Positions 1 through 12,937 of a DNA stretch of 64,000 bases are shown here, piece by piece. Within the stretch, counting starts at the first letter, position 1. Each line of letters opens with the position of its first letter. This stretch comes from Rhabdophis nuchalis (lineage: Eukaryota > Chordata > Lepidosauria > Squamata > Natricidae), in assembly GCA_039707465.1 (NCBI GenBank), contig CM077651.1:25657019-25721018 (forward strand), written 5' to 3'. The notes beneath the pieces are model-generated. The model was given only the letters and a program-made list of their open reading frames with translations, had not been told where the DNA came from and searched no databases. The position numbers and the translations under genes were made by a program.

Positions 1-1488
1 GAACAAGTAATGCCTATTATAAATATTATATAAACAGATTCACAAATCAAAACTTTCCTCTTCCTTAACATTGTTTTATATTGCCCAAAATAAAACTCTG
101 AGTGTTTCTGTTTAAACAGGCACTTTCCTTTGTAGAGAGATATTTCAATGAAGAGGAACACATGTCTTCTGTTAGTTCTTCCTTATAAAATTCTTTAATT
201 CTTCAATAAAATTATTTAATTTCATTACCTGTTATAAAACCAATTGTTTTATAGTCTATAGTCTATTTTTAGTCTAAGTATTCTGCCCTTTAGTTTGTAC
301 ACTTGGATAGGAAAGTTGCTTTAAAGCTTTACTGAAGAATTAGCTAGAAACACCAGAAAAAGAGCAAAATATTCTGTGATCTTGTGATAAAGTTTCCAGT
401 GACCAGGAAAATGATCCACTCATATGATCTGTGAAAATAACAATGGGGCTAGGAAAAACATTTGCTACAGTTGCAACAATGAAACATGGCAAAATTTAGA
501 GTTATTCAAAGGGACTTTCCAGCCATTGTTCAGCAGTATATTTAGAACATTTATTTTATTATTTATATACTATTAAATGTATATGCTACTCAACTCCAAC
601 TCTGGGCAGTTTCAGATTTTAAAAAATGTTAAAAGCAAGGGGAGAAAAGCACAAAAGACAAAAAAGGGTGAAGTTGGGAAGTGTGACAAATTGTGACAAA
701 GGAATGAAGAAAGAAAACAAAAGAAATAACCCAATGTAGTCCAAAGGAGGCTTCACTAACACTTACTTAGAACCTGGGCAAAGAGCAAAGTCTTCAATGC
801 CCCTCAAAACATTAGTAGGCTGAGAGATGTCTAGAGTTTGGGGGAACCTCACTCCTGAGCACAGGTGCTGCTACAGAGAGGCTGCACCTTTGGGGTCCAA
901 AAGATGTCATTGTTTAATCAAAGATGGAACATACCAACACTGCCAAACTAATTGGTTAGGCCAGCAATCCCCAACCTGCTTGGCAGCCCAACTGGAATGG
1001 GGGAGAGTGGAACTTGGCCATGTGACAAAAAAAGGTTAGCTAGCACTGCTTATACCATGAAGGGCTTTATAGATGATGAACAGTTCCTTGAATTCTACTC
1101 CAAAACAAAAAGGCAACCAATGCAGCTCACAAAGGAAATGGTTTACCAAGGTATGCCCATCATGCCCACAGAACTTTGTCCTGGGCCATTTGAAGCTTTC
1201 AAGTGTGGTTCAAGGGCAGTGCATGTAGACTGCATTGCAGAAGTCAAGCCTTGAGGTGATCAGGGCATGCGTGATTGCAAGAAAGATTGTTAGTAGACTG
1301 TTCCAGTTTCAAAAAAACTGCCTGTTCATGCATATTCCTAAAGCAAAGTGAATTTGGCAAAATATGTAAATATGAAAGAAAAAGAAAAAATACAGAGAAG
1401 TAATATTAAAGAAAAAACATATCCCATAGATGCTTTATTATACCTTAATGAAAAACATCAAAGCAGTAAGTAAAATAATTATACTTAC
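1..1488 (-). other. UBAC2: UBAC2 intron 6 (partial), no further exon seen
   Basis: AT-rich intron sequence left of exon 6. It holds a hAT-like fragment at about 962-1030 (CAGCAATCCCCAACCTGCTT) and an L2-like fragment at 1160-1310. I searched for the next UBAC2 segment (MSGLCYDS-like) and did not find it, so exon 7 lies outside. Confidence 0.6.
1160..1310 (-). mobile_element. Short L2-like LINE fragment
   Basis: The sequence around 1228-1290 (GCAGAAGTCAAGCCTTGAGG, TGATCAGGGCATGCGTGA) resembles the reversed internal coding region of squamate L2-type elements. The fragment is short and diverged, so boundaries are rough. Confidence 0.4.
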
Positions 1489-1536
1489 CAGCCCACTTAA
1501 GGCTACAATCCAGATGTAAGATCCAGAGGTTAAAAG
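1489..1536 (-). CDS. UBAC2: UBAC2 coding exon 6
   Basis: This is a 48-nt exon encoding 16 residues, LLTSGSYIWIVALSGL, part of a membrane segment of the rhomboid-like domain of UBA-domain-containing protein 2. On the minus strand it is bounded by an acceptor (TTTATAG before CTTTTA) and a strong donor (CTG then GTAAGT). It starts in phase 0, as exon 5 ends in phase 0, and ends in phase 0. By my numbering it covers residues 171-186. The rest of the gene, including the C-terminal UBA domain, should lie left of the window. I am confident because the peptide closely matches the vertebrate UBAC2 segment and both splice sites fall exactly at its ends. Confidence 0.9.
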
Positions 1537-2877
1537 CTATAAAACAAAAAGCTGTAATTTAAAATGGAATTTAGATTATACAGTCCTTACACTAATATTA
1601 TTTCAACACTAATTCAAATAAAGTAAAGCAGAGAATATCATAAATTACATTTCTGTTTCTGTGCAACAAAAGAGGCTCAAGTAATTGTTTAAATGTTGTC
1701 ATGAGTTTAGAACAACATTTGGTTCTGGAAGCAAAGCAATTGAAAAATCTGAATGAAGGCTGAATGAAATCTGAATAAAGCTGAATGAAAAAGGGGAACA
1801 AAAAGAGCTGAACATTTCCTGGGGTTTGCTAAGTTTTTTTATTGTAAAATTCAGTTTGATTTAATTAAATTATTTTTCCCAGAATCTATTATGAAAGCCA
1901 ACTTCTACAGTAAACATGTAAAAAGGTGCTTTTGTTTTTCATTAGCCATCTACATATTCAAGAAAGAAAAAGCTTTTAAAAACAAACCAGGCAACAAAAA
2001 TACTAAGAACTATACCCTTGATCACAAACTTATTTTAACTTACTTTATATTATGATGCTTACATCAAATAGAGCAATACTAAATGGAGAGACCTTTCTGT
2101 CTGCCTGTTTATCCCACATGTAATGAAACATCTATTTATTCCTCCTGTCATTGCTGCAAAAAAACCCTGAAAATGAGCAGGTAACAAACTAAAAAGGGTC
2201 AACTGCATTTTTCAGATTACCAGAAAGAGAATTAGGAAGGGTTGTTTATCACTTTGCACTCTACCCTCAAAATCCAAGCTATATTGTATGCATCTTCTTT
2301 AAAAAAAATAAACTTGAAATGCATAACATAAGGTTAATAATATTTTATATGCTTGAACATTGTTTTATCAAAAAAAGTTTAGCAATCTGAAAAGTTATCA
2401 TGTCAGATATTGAATTATTCTGCAAGAGAGATAACAATTTAGCATGACCTCAATTGCTCGCAGAAAGAAAGAGTGATTACTTAACGGCACCTTTCAGCTT
2501 GGTATGATAAGATTGGAGAGCACAGCAAAGAAAATGAAGCTACGATAATATCTAGAAAAATGTCAAGAGCTGCTCTGCCTTTGCTGTAAGATGGAAATGC
2601 TTAATCAAAGTAACAGGAGTTGCAAAACATATTCTTTGTTTAGTCTGGATATTTAGGGAAGTGTAAAAGTATCATCCAGACTGAATCCATATTAATAGCC
2701 TGAGCTGAAAGCTTGGTTACCAATGGAAAGCCATACATTTATTACTGAAGTAGCTATCTCTCAAAGAGATTATCTAAGTGTTATAGAATTATTTGAAAAT
2801 GGAAGAAAAAGAAGATTAAGATCCTAGTATTTAACAAACCAGGCATGTCCCCAACATAAAAATATTCCCTTTAGGTA

Positions 2878-3217
2878 CCATATTTTTCGGACTATAAGAC
2901 GCATTGGTGTATAAGACACACCAAGATTTCCAAGAGGTAAGTAAGAAAAAAAAGTTTTTGCCTTCCCTCAGGCCCCAGCAGCCCTCTGCAGGCTTCAGCA
3001 GGGCTGGGGCAAGGCAAAAATGCCCCCGTTTTTGTCTTGCCCCAGCCCTGCTGAAGCCTGCAGAGGGCTGCTGGAGCCTGAGGGAAGGCAAAAAAGCCTC
3101 CATTTTTGTAGAAAATGGGGCTTTAAGAGGCCAAAAATGGCTGTATTCGGTGTATAAGACGCACCAACATTTCCACACTCTTTTAGGGGGGCAGGGCTCA
3201 TACTCCGAAAAATACAG
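2878..3217. mobile_element. TA-flanked MITE (family A) with a long internal fold-back
   Basis: The ends CCATATTTTTCGGA and TCCGAAAAATACAG are inverted repeats flanked by TA on both sides (2876-2877, 3218-3219), as for Tc1/mariner-type elements. Just inside each end is a TATAAGACGCA motif. Related copies lie at 14489-14893 and 60064-60458. No transposase is encoded; the open frames on both strands are mirror readings of the fold-back. Confidence 0.8.
2955..3096. repeat. Near-perfect inverted repeat, about 66-bp arms and 8-base loop
   Basis: The left arm (2955-3020) contains CCTTCCCTCAGGCCCCAGCA and ends GGCAAGGCAAAAA. The right arm (3029-3096) is its reverse complement with only a few mismatches. 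Because of it, both strands encode nearly the same peptide (containing QQPSAGFSRAGARQK), which is a by-product and no evidence of a gene. Confidence 0.9.
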
Positions 3218-3521
3218 TATGCTTTTTAAAAAATAAAAGTGTAGGGTAGCACATTATGAATGAGGAAATAAATAATGAATTCACTAGTCTGGAATGGAAG
3301 TTTGAGTTCTACAGGAAATTTTGAACCAAAGTCCAACAAAAAGTCTAGACAAAAATTTATGTTGCGGCTTTTAGTGCATTTTTAAACAGTAGTTTTGGAA
3401 TTTTTAGGACTAAATATTTGGAAATAACTGTTATTGGTCCAGAGGTTTCTAGAAAATAGTGGGTGCAAATGGAAAGTGCTGAACTGCTAAATTAAGGCAA
3501 AACAAATTAACACATACAAAC

Positions 3522-3645
3522 CTGCAAACCCAATATATAAACCAGCGTCTTGTTTGTGATGGAAAATTGTCCTAGTATTTGTGTCACTTGCACTCTTGGA
3601 ATGGAAGTATAAAATGGAACAAAAAGAGCAAATACAGGCCCCAAG
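3522..3645 (-). CDS. UBAC2: UBAC2 coding exon 5
   Basis: The exon is 124 nt. It completes a split Phe codon and adds 41 residues (130-170), beginning LGPVFALFVPFY and ending YILGLQ. The segment is hydrophobic and belongs to the rhomboid-like membrane domain. The acceptor reads CAACAG before CTTGG. The donor is CAG then GTTTGTATG, which is weaker than the GTAAGT donors of the other exons because positions +3 and +4 are T. Reading is continuous with exons 4 and 6. UBAC2 is an ER membrane pseudoprotease that is known to hold FAF2/UBXD8 in the ER and to act in ER-associated degradation with gp78. Confidence 0.93.
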
Positions 3646-5198
3646 CTGTTGAGACAAAATATATGCAAAAATAGAATATCAACATAATTCTTACCGAAAG
3701 TATTCACTCTCCCTTCCTTAACTATTTTGATTAATCAAATGCATCTTAGTACATTTTAAAGTATTAAATACTATATCCAGGTTTACTAACAGACACATTT
3801 TAAATATCACAAAAGGTTTTTTTTTAGTTTAAATTAGTTTTTAAAAAGTGCACCCAGAATAAAAGGGCCCTTTGCCTGCTTCTTATTTAAACCATCCAAT
3901 AAGCCATAATTAAATCCAATAAGCCATAATTGACTTTACCTCAATGAGTAAAGTCTAGAAAATGAGTTCCTACTTCCTTCACTTGATATTCAATCACTTG
4001 GTAGGAATAACATCTCTGTCTTATCTTCTGCATGATCTATTCTTCTTGATCACTCTTGACATGTATTGGGAGTGATTTACATATACAAGTAGTCTAGAAA
4101 GTATTCAGTTTTATAAAAGCAGGAGAGGAAATATACATTTGAATACTTGAAAACAAGTGATAAGTTTTAAGAGAAGAGAATATACAATAGGTAGTTTAGG
4201 CTTGAACAGTGGAATCCTTGAGGCATTCTGATGATGTTACCTAGTTGGGTAACAAAATGTCTGCAAGCAACAACCAAAGTACCACTGTCAGAGACCACCA
4301 GTGACTCCACAAAGGATAATTTACATTGAGCTGCTACTTTGACACACTAGTAAATATTGCAAGAAATCAATGAAAATTGGTGCAAATTGTATTTTCTTTT
4401 AATTATTCAATTTTTCAAATCCAAATTGAAGGCAATTGCATCTCAAAACTCTCAGCATCCATCTGAACTCAAACATAATCTACAAATGCTTCTTTAAATA
4501 AGTAATTTTGTTCAGCTATTTTCAAGGATGTTTTTGTTCCTACAAAATACTCTGTGTTGACAGAATACTAAACATATCCTCTCAAACAGATGCAGAAAGC
4601 TACAATTCAGACTTGGTCATCCATAATTCAACAAACTCAAATTAATTATATTAAGAAACCAACTTTTGCCATGCTTTTTAAAAAAAAAGTACATTTATTT
4701 ACTCTTTAGAGTGGGGTTAAAATTGCATTACTTACGAGAAGTATCATCAAAATATTTATGAATTACTATTAAGAACAGTAAATTTATTATGGACACATTC
4801 ATATGATATTATGTAACATTATGGCATGTATTGACTGAGATATTGACTTGAGTCTGCACAACACATTTGCTTTAAATATGCTTGGCTTATTAATTTCTCA
4901 AAGTATTCTGTCTATTTATTTAAAAAATGGCTATCCATCTTATGTACAATAACCCTGAGTGACTCACAGCAAAAATAATAATACATAACGAAGAAATCAG
5001 TACTGCTAATATCAAATCTCATAGTATCCAAGTCCTACCATATCCCTGTACATATGTTGGCTTTAATTTCCCTCTAGTCTGATGCTCTTATATTTAGTCA
5101 ATTTGGGTCAAGTTTTGGTTCAGTAGATTGCATAAACCCAAGCAATTTAGTTAGCATATTATGGAAGAACCACTAAGTTATATATTAAGGTTTAGTTT

Positions 5199-5379
5199 CA
5201 GGGGCAAGTTGCTACCGACATTACTGCTGGTTCAGCGCACAAAAAAATTTGCACACACACACACGTTTATATACACAAATCCAAAAATAAAGATGGCGCC
5301 GCCGAAAAGAGAATCAGTTCAGGTACGTGGGCGGCCGAGTTACTACCTACTTGGCCAAATCGGTAGGTACCCACCTCTG
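5199..5379. mobile_element. hAT MITE with 8-bp target duplication
   Basis: This 181-bp segment, with ends CAGGGGCAAGTTG and GGTACCCACCTCTG, is flanked by TTTAGTTT (5191-5198) and CTTAGTTT (5380-5387). Its middle is GC-rich (GATGGCGCCGCCGAAAAGAG) in an otherwise AT-rich intron. Non-coding. Confidence 0.7.
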
Positions 5380-8300
5380 CTTAGTTTGATATGTGAACTA
5401 ACAATGATTTGCTACTACAGTACATTAGAAAACCTTTAAGCCCTATATTTTCCTCTTCTCTGTACAGTGTTGAATTAAGGCACTAATTTTAATTTATTTT
5501 TCTTTCTGCATAATAGACAGTTTCAGATATTTCATAAATTTTAAATGTCATGTATGTCAAGGATTAAAAAAGGCAGTTTCCCCCAACCCTTCCTCTTAAT
5601 GAGGGGAAAGTTCCACTGATTGATGGTTGATTCTGATAGCCTTTTGAACACCACAGCATTCTCATTCTACTTAAACATCAAAATAACTCCTTTTTTCTCC
5701 CTTTCTCTCTTGCTTCTCACAAATACAAATGTGCAGCAAAAAACAGATTTCTTAGCTCTTTCTCATTCATAGTGTACATTCCCCAGAATCACAAAAGACT
5801 AATTTCTCCTGTGGATCTATGTTTCCCACCATCTTCATTATAAGAAGCTGGAGAGCAGCTACCAAAAATGAGGAAAAGAAACCCTGGAAAGCCAATTCTT
5901 CTTATTTGTCACACTCCTTGTCACATATCCGTAGACTTACATTTCCTGATCTTTTGTAGCTGACCGTTCTCTTTCTGAGAAATCCTTCTACCACAGGCCA
6001 ACAAAACTTATACATGGGGAAAGGTTGATATCTTAAAAATAATTGTGGGTCACAGAGGACTAATGCGTGTGCTGATCAATTGCTTGGAGACCTGAAGGTA
6101 TTTGGCAACATATCTTTTGTGGTGGAAGAAACTGCAAAGAACTAGCAAATTCTTCCTACCAGTGCGATGTTTGATGGCGGTGGATTGGGTTGTTTGTTTT
6201 TTATGGTGTAATAGTAGGTGGGATGACCTTGGAAGACAAGAGTAGACCCGTAGATTAGACAGTAGTCAGATAAGCGGTATCTGAGTCTGCAGTTTGCATG
6301 GCAAACATCTCAAAGGAGGCCTCCCCACTTTCTTGGGGGAGAAGTATCCTTTCAGACTTGCAAGATTCTGTTTATGTCAACAGTAATAACATTAGGGCTA
6401 GGACTTCTGGAAGTTGACTATCTCACAAGGTTGACAACCTCTGGGCAGCCATATGCATCCTATGGGCCATTTGTTGTGTAGGTTTTCTCTATAGGAATAC
6501 TTCTATTGTCAAACGTCTTTGGGGTGGGAAATCTTTGATTGGAGCTGTGTCTACATATTTGTTCATCTGACTTGAGCTCATACACTGGTGTAAGGGCTGG
6601 GAAAATGTGGACTTATTTAGAGGTTAGAGAAGTTAGTAGAAGTGTCTACATGACATACTTAACCCAGGGAGCTGGAACCATATAGTACAATAAAAGTTGC
6701 CTTGGGTCAAACAGAAGCAAATAAAACTGTCACTTCCTACCATTGTTGGTTTTGATGGACCATTTAGAAAAACAACAACACAGTGGCCTGATGAGACAAC
6801 TGCCAATACAGATGGGGTGTACCATTTCCCTAACTTTCTGTACTTATTTCCCAATCAATGAGGCAGTGAGAGAATGAAACAATTTTGGTGCAGCAATCCT
6901 CTTTTTGTGGGTCAATCTAGGATTTTATCTGTCAACATTAGATTTAACCCTCTTATCCATATTTGCTGACTGACAACTAACAACTGACTGACAAAGGTTT
7001 AGTCCCACCAACCTTAAACCTCTTATGGGTTAAAACTAACCCCTCAAACTTGTTAATAAACGTAGCAGTTCATATATCACACTACCTCTTTCTTTGACTC
7101 AGTTATGCCTGGCAAACAAGACTACTCATACATTTTTCCATATTAATTAGATTTCTTTTCTTTTAGTGCCTGGTGGCTAGCAAGCAACAAAACTCTAGCT
7201 TACAACTAGCTGATCCTTTTCATCTGAAAAATGTCCTGGGATTTTGTCAGTCAGGGACATTCAGGAAATTGGAACATTAAAAAGTTAAAGTTCCTATATT
7301 TAAAAAATATCAATTAATATCAAGTTGTCGAGGGCTCTGGTAGTTGCAGTGTTGTCAAGAGTACCACACTGCTGACAAAAATATGTAGACAACATTTTGC
7401 CCAATCTGCCTAATTATATACATACCATTGTACTTCCCCAAAAAATATAAATCTATCATATTGGAAACTGTTATCTAAGAGTTATTTTTTTATGTTTCAC
7501 AATATGTAAAATGCTTTTCTATCCTCATTGTTTAACTGAAGTCCACTGTTGGGGAGTCTCACTGAAATTCAGTATTCTAAGCCTTGATGTAGACATATTC
7601 TGGCCTGGGACCATTATAAATATTTGATTTGATCTGATTTGATCTGAATAAGCCTTGACAAAAACATAAATATTTACTTATTTTGTATCCAAGACTACAA
7701 GTGAAACCTGACGTAACAGTTCAATAGATAATAATTATTGTCCTTGTCTCACAAAATCTCACATTTCATTGAACAAAATACTTATAGCAAAGAAAAAAAT
7801 TGATCTTATAATTTTTGCTGGTTTCATGGATACCATCAATTCCATTTCAATAGAGAGGGGGGTGCTTGGTTGTTGGTTTTTTTTTTTTTTTGCAAAACTA
7901 TAGAAGTGTCTTACCATTGGCTTTCCTGGAAACTAGATATATTGCAGTGGCTGCATTTTACGTTCATTCTCGCTGCAGCATACTTCTTTTGGTCTCTCCT
8001 GCACTGAATTTGTGTCTTATCTTTGCCCAACTATACAATAACTATTCTGCATTAACGTAACATTTTTTCCATCAGTAACCTTTGGCAGTATTATTGTAGG
8101 CTAGTCTAGAAATATGTGTCATTCATATATAATTCCATATGCATGGGAAATGCACGGTTTAGTTTAAAAAATACAACTGGTCCATAGGAAGGGACACTCA
8201 ACACTACCACCACCACCCCACGGACACAATGAGTAGGAAGTGAGAAAGTTCTCAAGAAAAACTGCCAGCTAAAATGCGAAATTTGAAATGTGAATGGACA

Positions 8301-8594
8301 GGGTACATTAAAACGAAAAACACAAAAGTCCCAATTACACCTAAGTTTCATTTTTAGTTTTCAAGAGATACTACCACTGTAAGATTCTGACTGGGGAAAA
8401 AACCTCTCTCACAGCAGAGAAAAGCTCACCTTGCTTGCAACAGCAACAATAAATACTGAACATTATATACTTTTACCTTATTTTGTGAAACTGTTCTTTA
8501 TTCTGCTCCTTCTTTCTGCATTACTTATGTCTACAAAGGCTACTATTTTATCTGGGATGTGTTAACCAGACTTTTTTTTTTACAACTAGATACT

Positions 8595-8623
8595 TCAGGT
8601 TTAGAGAGAGAGAGAGAGAGAGG
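8595..8623 (+). repeat. GA dinucleotide microsatellite
   Basis: A short (GA)n run of about ten units in AT-rich intron sequence. A second, interrupted one lies at about 55470-55492, and a (GT)n run at 35083-35103. Confidence 0.9.
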
Positions 8624-10570
8624 AAATGCCCTCATCTGTATAAAAGGGGAGTGTGACCTAATCAGTCTTAAGAACAATATACAAAAGGGGAAACAGTTGC
8701 ATATGAAATGTACCGCCACAAAGAGCACAGCAGAGGACTTTATGAAGTAGCAAAACGTAAGTATAACCGGCATTATTTTTTCCATAGATTAATTATTGTA
8801 AAGCATGAATATTTATCAAACATTATCAAAGCAAACAAATGAGCAGCAGGCTTTTATTCTGGGATTATAATTAGCTTTTATTTGAATAGCAAAAATATAA
8901 GGAATAACTACATCCAACTATAAAAAAAAATTCATCTCATGTCAAAGCAAAACATCACATAGACAATTTTGTTATGTTGATTAGACTTTGCTTTAAGATA
9001 AACATTATAAAAATCAAAGGTAACTTTTGGAATTCCTTTTCAGTACTTAAAATATCATATAGTTCAATCCTCCTCCATTAAAATGGTTTTTTTTATATTT
9101 CATCTTTATATGGCATTAAATATTTGGAAAAATCATCTTACTTTCTCTAGAATATTGTATGCAATCAAAGTTCTGCCCAGAAATATGTGCCATTGAACAG
9201 GATGCTGTCTACTCCCATTGCAATGGTTTTGGACCCATTATATGCTGGACTAAATAAATTCCTGTAGTATCTCTCCAGATAGTAAATTGGACCAAAAGTA
9301 CTTGAAATATCTTAAAAAGGCAGTAGTTTACCGGTGGCTGGTTCCACTTTTTGGGGAACATGCTGGGAAGAAGGATATTGGTGACACTTATTTAGCTAAC
9401 AAATTTCTCTTTTAGGATAATTCCAGTTTGAAAATTGTAGATATTCTTTTGAGGGAAAAGTCATGAAAAAGAAGGCAATCTTCCGATCAGGTTATTGCTA
9501 ATCAAGTCTTTAATTCACCCAACTCTCCTGTCAGAGGAAATTAGATGGCTGAAAATTCCCCCTGGAGTATACTTAAAGTCTATCTTGATTTCACAATTTG
9601 GTCCAGATGCACCAGCAACATATAAACTCCAAAATTATTGTCAATGTCAGTATGTACATTTTTTGCATGTTATCAGCAGCGCTTTTTTTGAATGTGAAAA
9701 ATTAATGAGTAGAGTTAAGGTAGATACTAGCAACAACTCTGGAATAACAAGTTGAAACAAATTCAATAGGTAGGGGTTTTAAAGAATACAAAATATGCTT
9801 CTTGTGATGTTATAACAATTAAAAAAACAACTTTCAGATTTATTAGACACCTCAGAGAATGTTTTTAAAAAGTTAGCGGTCAAACTCAATATGCTGAAAG
9901 TGCAGAGTGGTTGAGGGGACACATTCACTTATGATACAAGCTTCTCCTAACGTTGTCCATTTTGGTTTAATAGCCGTAAGATTGATAATATGTTGTTTAC
10001 AATATGGCTTAGAGATTTAAATGTACTTTTGAACTGTATACCAAGCATTTGGAATTTATATTAGGAACTATGCCTTTACCAAACTGATATTTCCAAGAAA
10101 AGATGCTGCAAATACAATGCTGAAAATGCAGTGCAACCCCAGGATTACAATCTTGGATCAATTACATATAAATACTTCTGCCTAATTCCATTTGTATAAT
10201 GGAAAGTTTAATCATTCTTATTCTCCATGATCAAGGACTAATGAAGGTCTTACTGACTTCCTCTGTATAAAATATATTTTCTTTTCTTATTTTTTCGGAT
10301 GTGTTTTTTAAAATTAAAAGTTAAAATACACTATATCACATATATTTTACCTTTAAGTTAACATTTATCATTTCCAAAATAACAATGTTCACTTATAGAA
10401 TTTAATTTCAATGCATATGGTGTAGTTTCATGGAATTTTATTCTGACAAAACTGCAAATCTATCTTTCAAGAAATTCCTTACTATAAAAAAAATAGACTC
10501 AAGTTCTGAGAGCTAAGTATCAGTTTAAGGATCTAATTAACATCTAGGTTATAGAACTGTATCCCATAGG

Positions 10571-10787
10571 AATAGCAGTAGCACTTAGACTTATATACCG
10601 CTTCATAGTGCTTTACCAGGCCTCTCCTAAGCGGTTAACAGAGTCAGCATATTGCCCCCAACAATCCTCATTTACCGATCTTGGAAGATTGGAAGGTTGA
10701 GTCAACCTTGAGACGTTCAGAATCCTGGAGTGAGCTATGAGTTAGCCTGCAGTACTGCGTTCTAACCATTGCTCCACCACAGCTCTT
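10571..10787 (-). mobile_element. tRNA-headed squamate SINE
   Basis: In reverse orientation the element starts with an A-box-like GGTGGAGCAATGGTTAGAAC, then passes to a tail reading GCGGTATATAAGTCTAAGTG and a CTATT-type end. The plus strand shows AATAGCAGTAGCACTTAGAC at its left. It shares this layout with 24718-24935 and 30114-30304. The family name (Sauria/Squam-type) is uncertain. It carries small deletions. Confidence 0.7.
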
Positions 10788-11506
10788 ATCCTATAGCTAT
10801 TAATATTAAGAACACGTGTACTACAGGCCAAAGATTTAAAACAAGATGCCTGTACTTCTAATCAAACATTGCCATATAAAAGCAAACAGGATGATCTGCT
10901 TCTGAAATTTAAATAAAACTGATTTATTAACATTTTGAGCTTGGGTAAAATACAACAAAGCAAGAATAAATAATTAAAAGCCATAAACATAAAATACAAA
11001 TGTCTGAGTGCCAACAAAAAGTAACCAGCTTTATGGGAGTTGTAGTGTATGAAAAATTGATATAAAATTTTATATTGAAAAATTGAAAAGAAGAACAGCA
11101 AGCAAAAGAAAACTATAGATAGGAAAGCACAGAGGTTCCCTGCCACTCTGGCTCCTGTTTGCCTTTATGATTTTTGGGTGGGCAGTTCTATGTTAGCTAA
11201 CAAACTGTGCTGACATGTTACTGCTATGCAACAACATTACTTCTAATATTATAACTACTAAAATCCCATATATTAGAATTAACTCTATACTAAAATTTGG
11301 AGAAAGCAGCATAAAAGTGCCTGGAAATAAGAATATTCAGGCAGTTCAAGAGAGCATAAAGATTTATTGCAAGCTTAAGCTACCTAGAAAAATCTGATGT
11401 ACCAATGGCCAAGGGAAATGTGTGGGTAAAAGAAGACATTCAAAGTGGGCTAGGCTCAAATCTCTTGCGAGCACGCAGGGACTGATTTATGATGCATTTG
11501 ACCCTT

Positions 11507-11750
11507 CTTATTTTTTTTATTTTATTTTTAAAATTTATAAACCACCCCCTCTCCCCGAAGGGACTCGGGGCGGTGTACAGGAAAAATTAAAACTTCTAAA
11601 AACATGACCATACATACAAAATTAAAACCGAATTAAACAACCCTGTACAAATTTATAAACATTAAAAACTGTAACCCATTGAAACCAAATAAAACAATTT
11701 ATATTACAGACTGGGGCGAGAAGCATAAATTCGGACTCACCCTGGTCATC
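11507..11750 (-). mobile_element. L2-like LINE 3' end, reversed and older
   Basis: The sequence at 11540-11575 (ACCCCCTCTCCCCGAAGGGA) is the reverse complement of the conserved 3' block of the intact L2-like element, followed by AT-rich 3' untranslated sequence. The tail at its left is a degraded T/A run. It is a diverged fragment with no coding part. Confidence 0.7.
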
Positions 11751-12647
11751 TCTGGTATCATATTTGAAACCTGTTTTACATTAAGAGCATCCAATGTCCA
11801 AAATTAGAATAGCTACAGCAATATATCCTCTTTCTTATTTTTCTCTATCTGTTGTCCTTATTTTTCACTTTTTCCTAAACTAATATTTAATTTAAAAACA
11901 TGTAATAAAATACAAGTCCTGCAAGCCCATTCATTTCAATAGGCCAGAATACATATCTATGATGGGTAAGTTCAAAAGTAAACTCGGTACAAAGTGGACT
12001 AATATCCTGCTTACATTAATGATGCTGAAAGAATGGTGTAATAATGTTAAGCAACTTAGTTTGCTAACTGTACACTAGATAGACAAAATAAATAAAAAAA
12101 CTTCATGAAAGCCTGAAAGTGAAAAGACTGGAAACTCATAGGGTCTTTAGAACTATAACAATCTCCCTTGATGTTGCTCAGTTTACTAATCCAACATAAC
12201 CTATTTTTAAGGATATTTTTAGTTTTAGAAGATTTATTTATTGTTTGCTTTAAATTGTAGGCCACCTCAATTAGTTTTATAATAGAAAGAGGGTATGTTT
12301 TGATTAAATATGATAAAGAGCAAAGACCTTTAATTTGGACACATGTAATCAATTTCTTAAGCATGTCAAATATTTCTAATATTGAAATCCTATCAATGGA
12401 AAAATGTTAACATTAACACAAACAAAAAATCCAAATACCACATAATTTTTGTGACAGCACAGGATTGTGTGATATTCCACTTCCATAAAGCATATTTTTC
12501 CATTCATAACTTGTACCTTTATTTGTTAAGTTGAACCTAATAGAGCACATGTGTTAATATTTAAGAAACTACAGCTCAGCTGTTTTCAGCTTCTAAACCC
12601 ATGGCGTCACATTGCTATCATGTGACATTTCACGGTTTCCCCCTTTG

Positions 12648-12711
12648 CAGAGCTGGGGTGGGCATGACCTGCGTGTGATACATCTGGCCTGCGGACTGCC
12701 AGTTTGACACC
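12648..12711. mobile_element. hAT MITE fragment upstream of GPR183
   Basis: GCATGACCTGCGTGTGATAC to CCAGTTTGACACCCA matches the right half of the element at 46586-46717. It lies in the presumed intron before the GPR183 coding exon. Confidence 0.5.
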
Positions 12712-12937
12712 CATTATAAACTATTGCTATCATCTTTTTTTTAATTGCCTATAATTATCTCATAGGATTCAAAAATCATTTGCATATTAACAAGGTGGAA
12801 TTTCATACTCTCTAATTTCTGGACTTCTAAAATGCTCAGCTAGCTGTTAAAAAAAACAGAACATCTGAATAAACCCTAACATTTTTCTGTTTCTTCTGTC
12901 ATGTTTTCTAGGCCTTCTGAACTGAGTCATATTAACC

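Larger units (their letters stand above)
1537..3521 (-). other. UBAC2: UBAC2 intron 5
   Basis: A short intron of about 2 kb. It contains the family A MITE at 2878-3217; the rest is AT-rich with nothing I can assign. Confidence 0.8.
3646..12910 (-). other. UBAC2 intron 4, segment left of GPR183
   Basis: Mostly AT-rich unique-looking sequence. It contains a hAT MITE (5199-5379), a GA repeat (8595), a SINE (10571-10787), an L2 3' end (11507-11750) and a hAT fragment (12648-12711). I see no exon between 5380 and 10570. The first noncoding exon and promoter of GPR183 should lie somewhere in the right part but cannot be placed by eye. Confidence 0.5.

Noticed and set aside
2831..3236. Open frames on both strands with nearly the same protein
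   Set aside because: They are mirror readings of the fold-back in the family A MITE and have no gene-like features.
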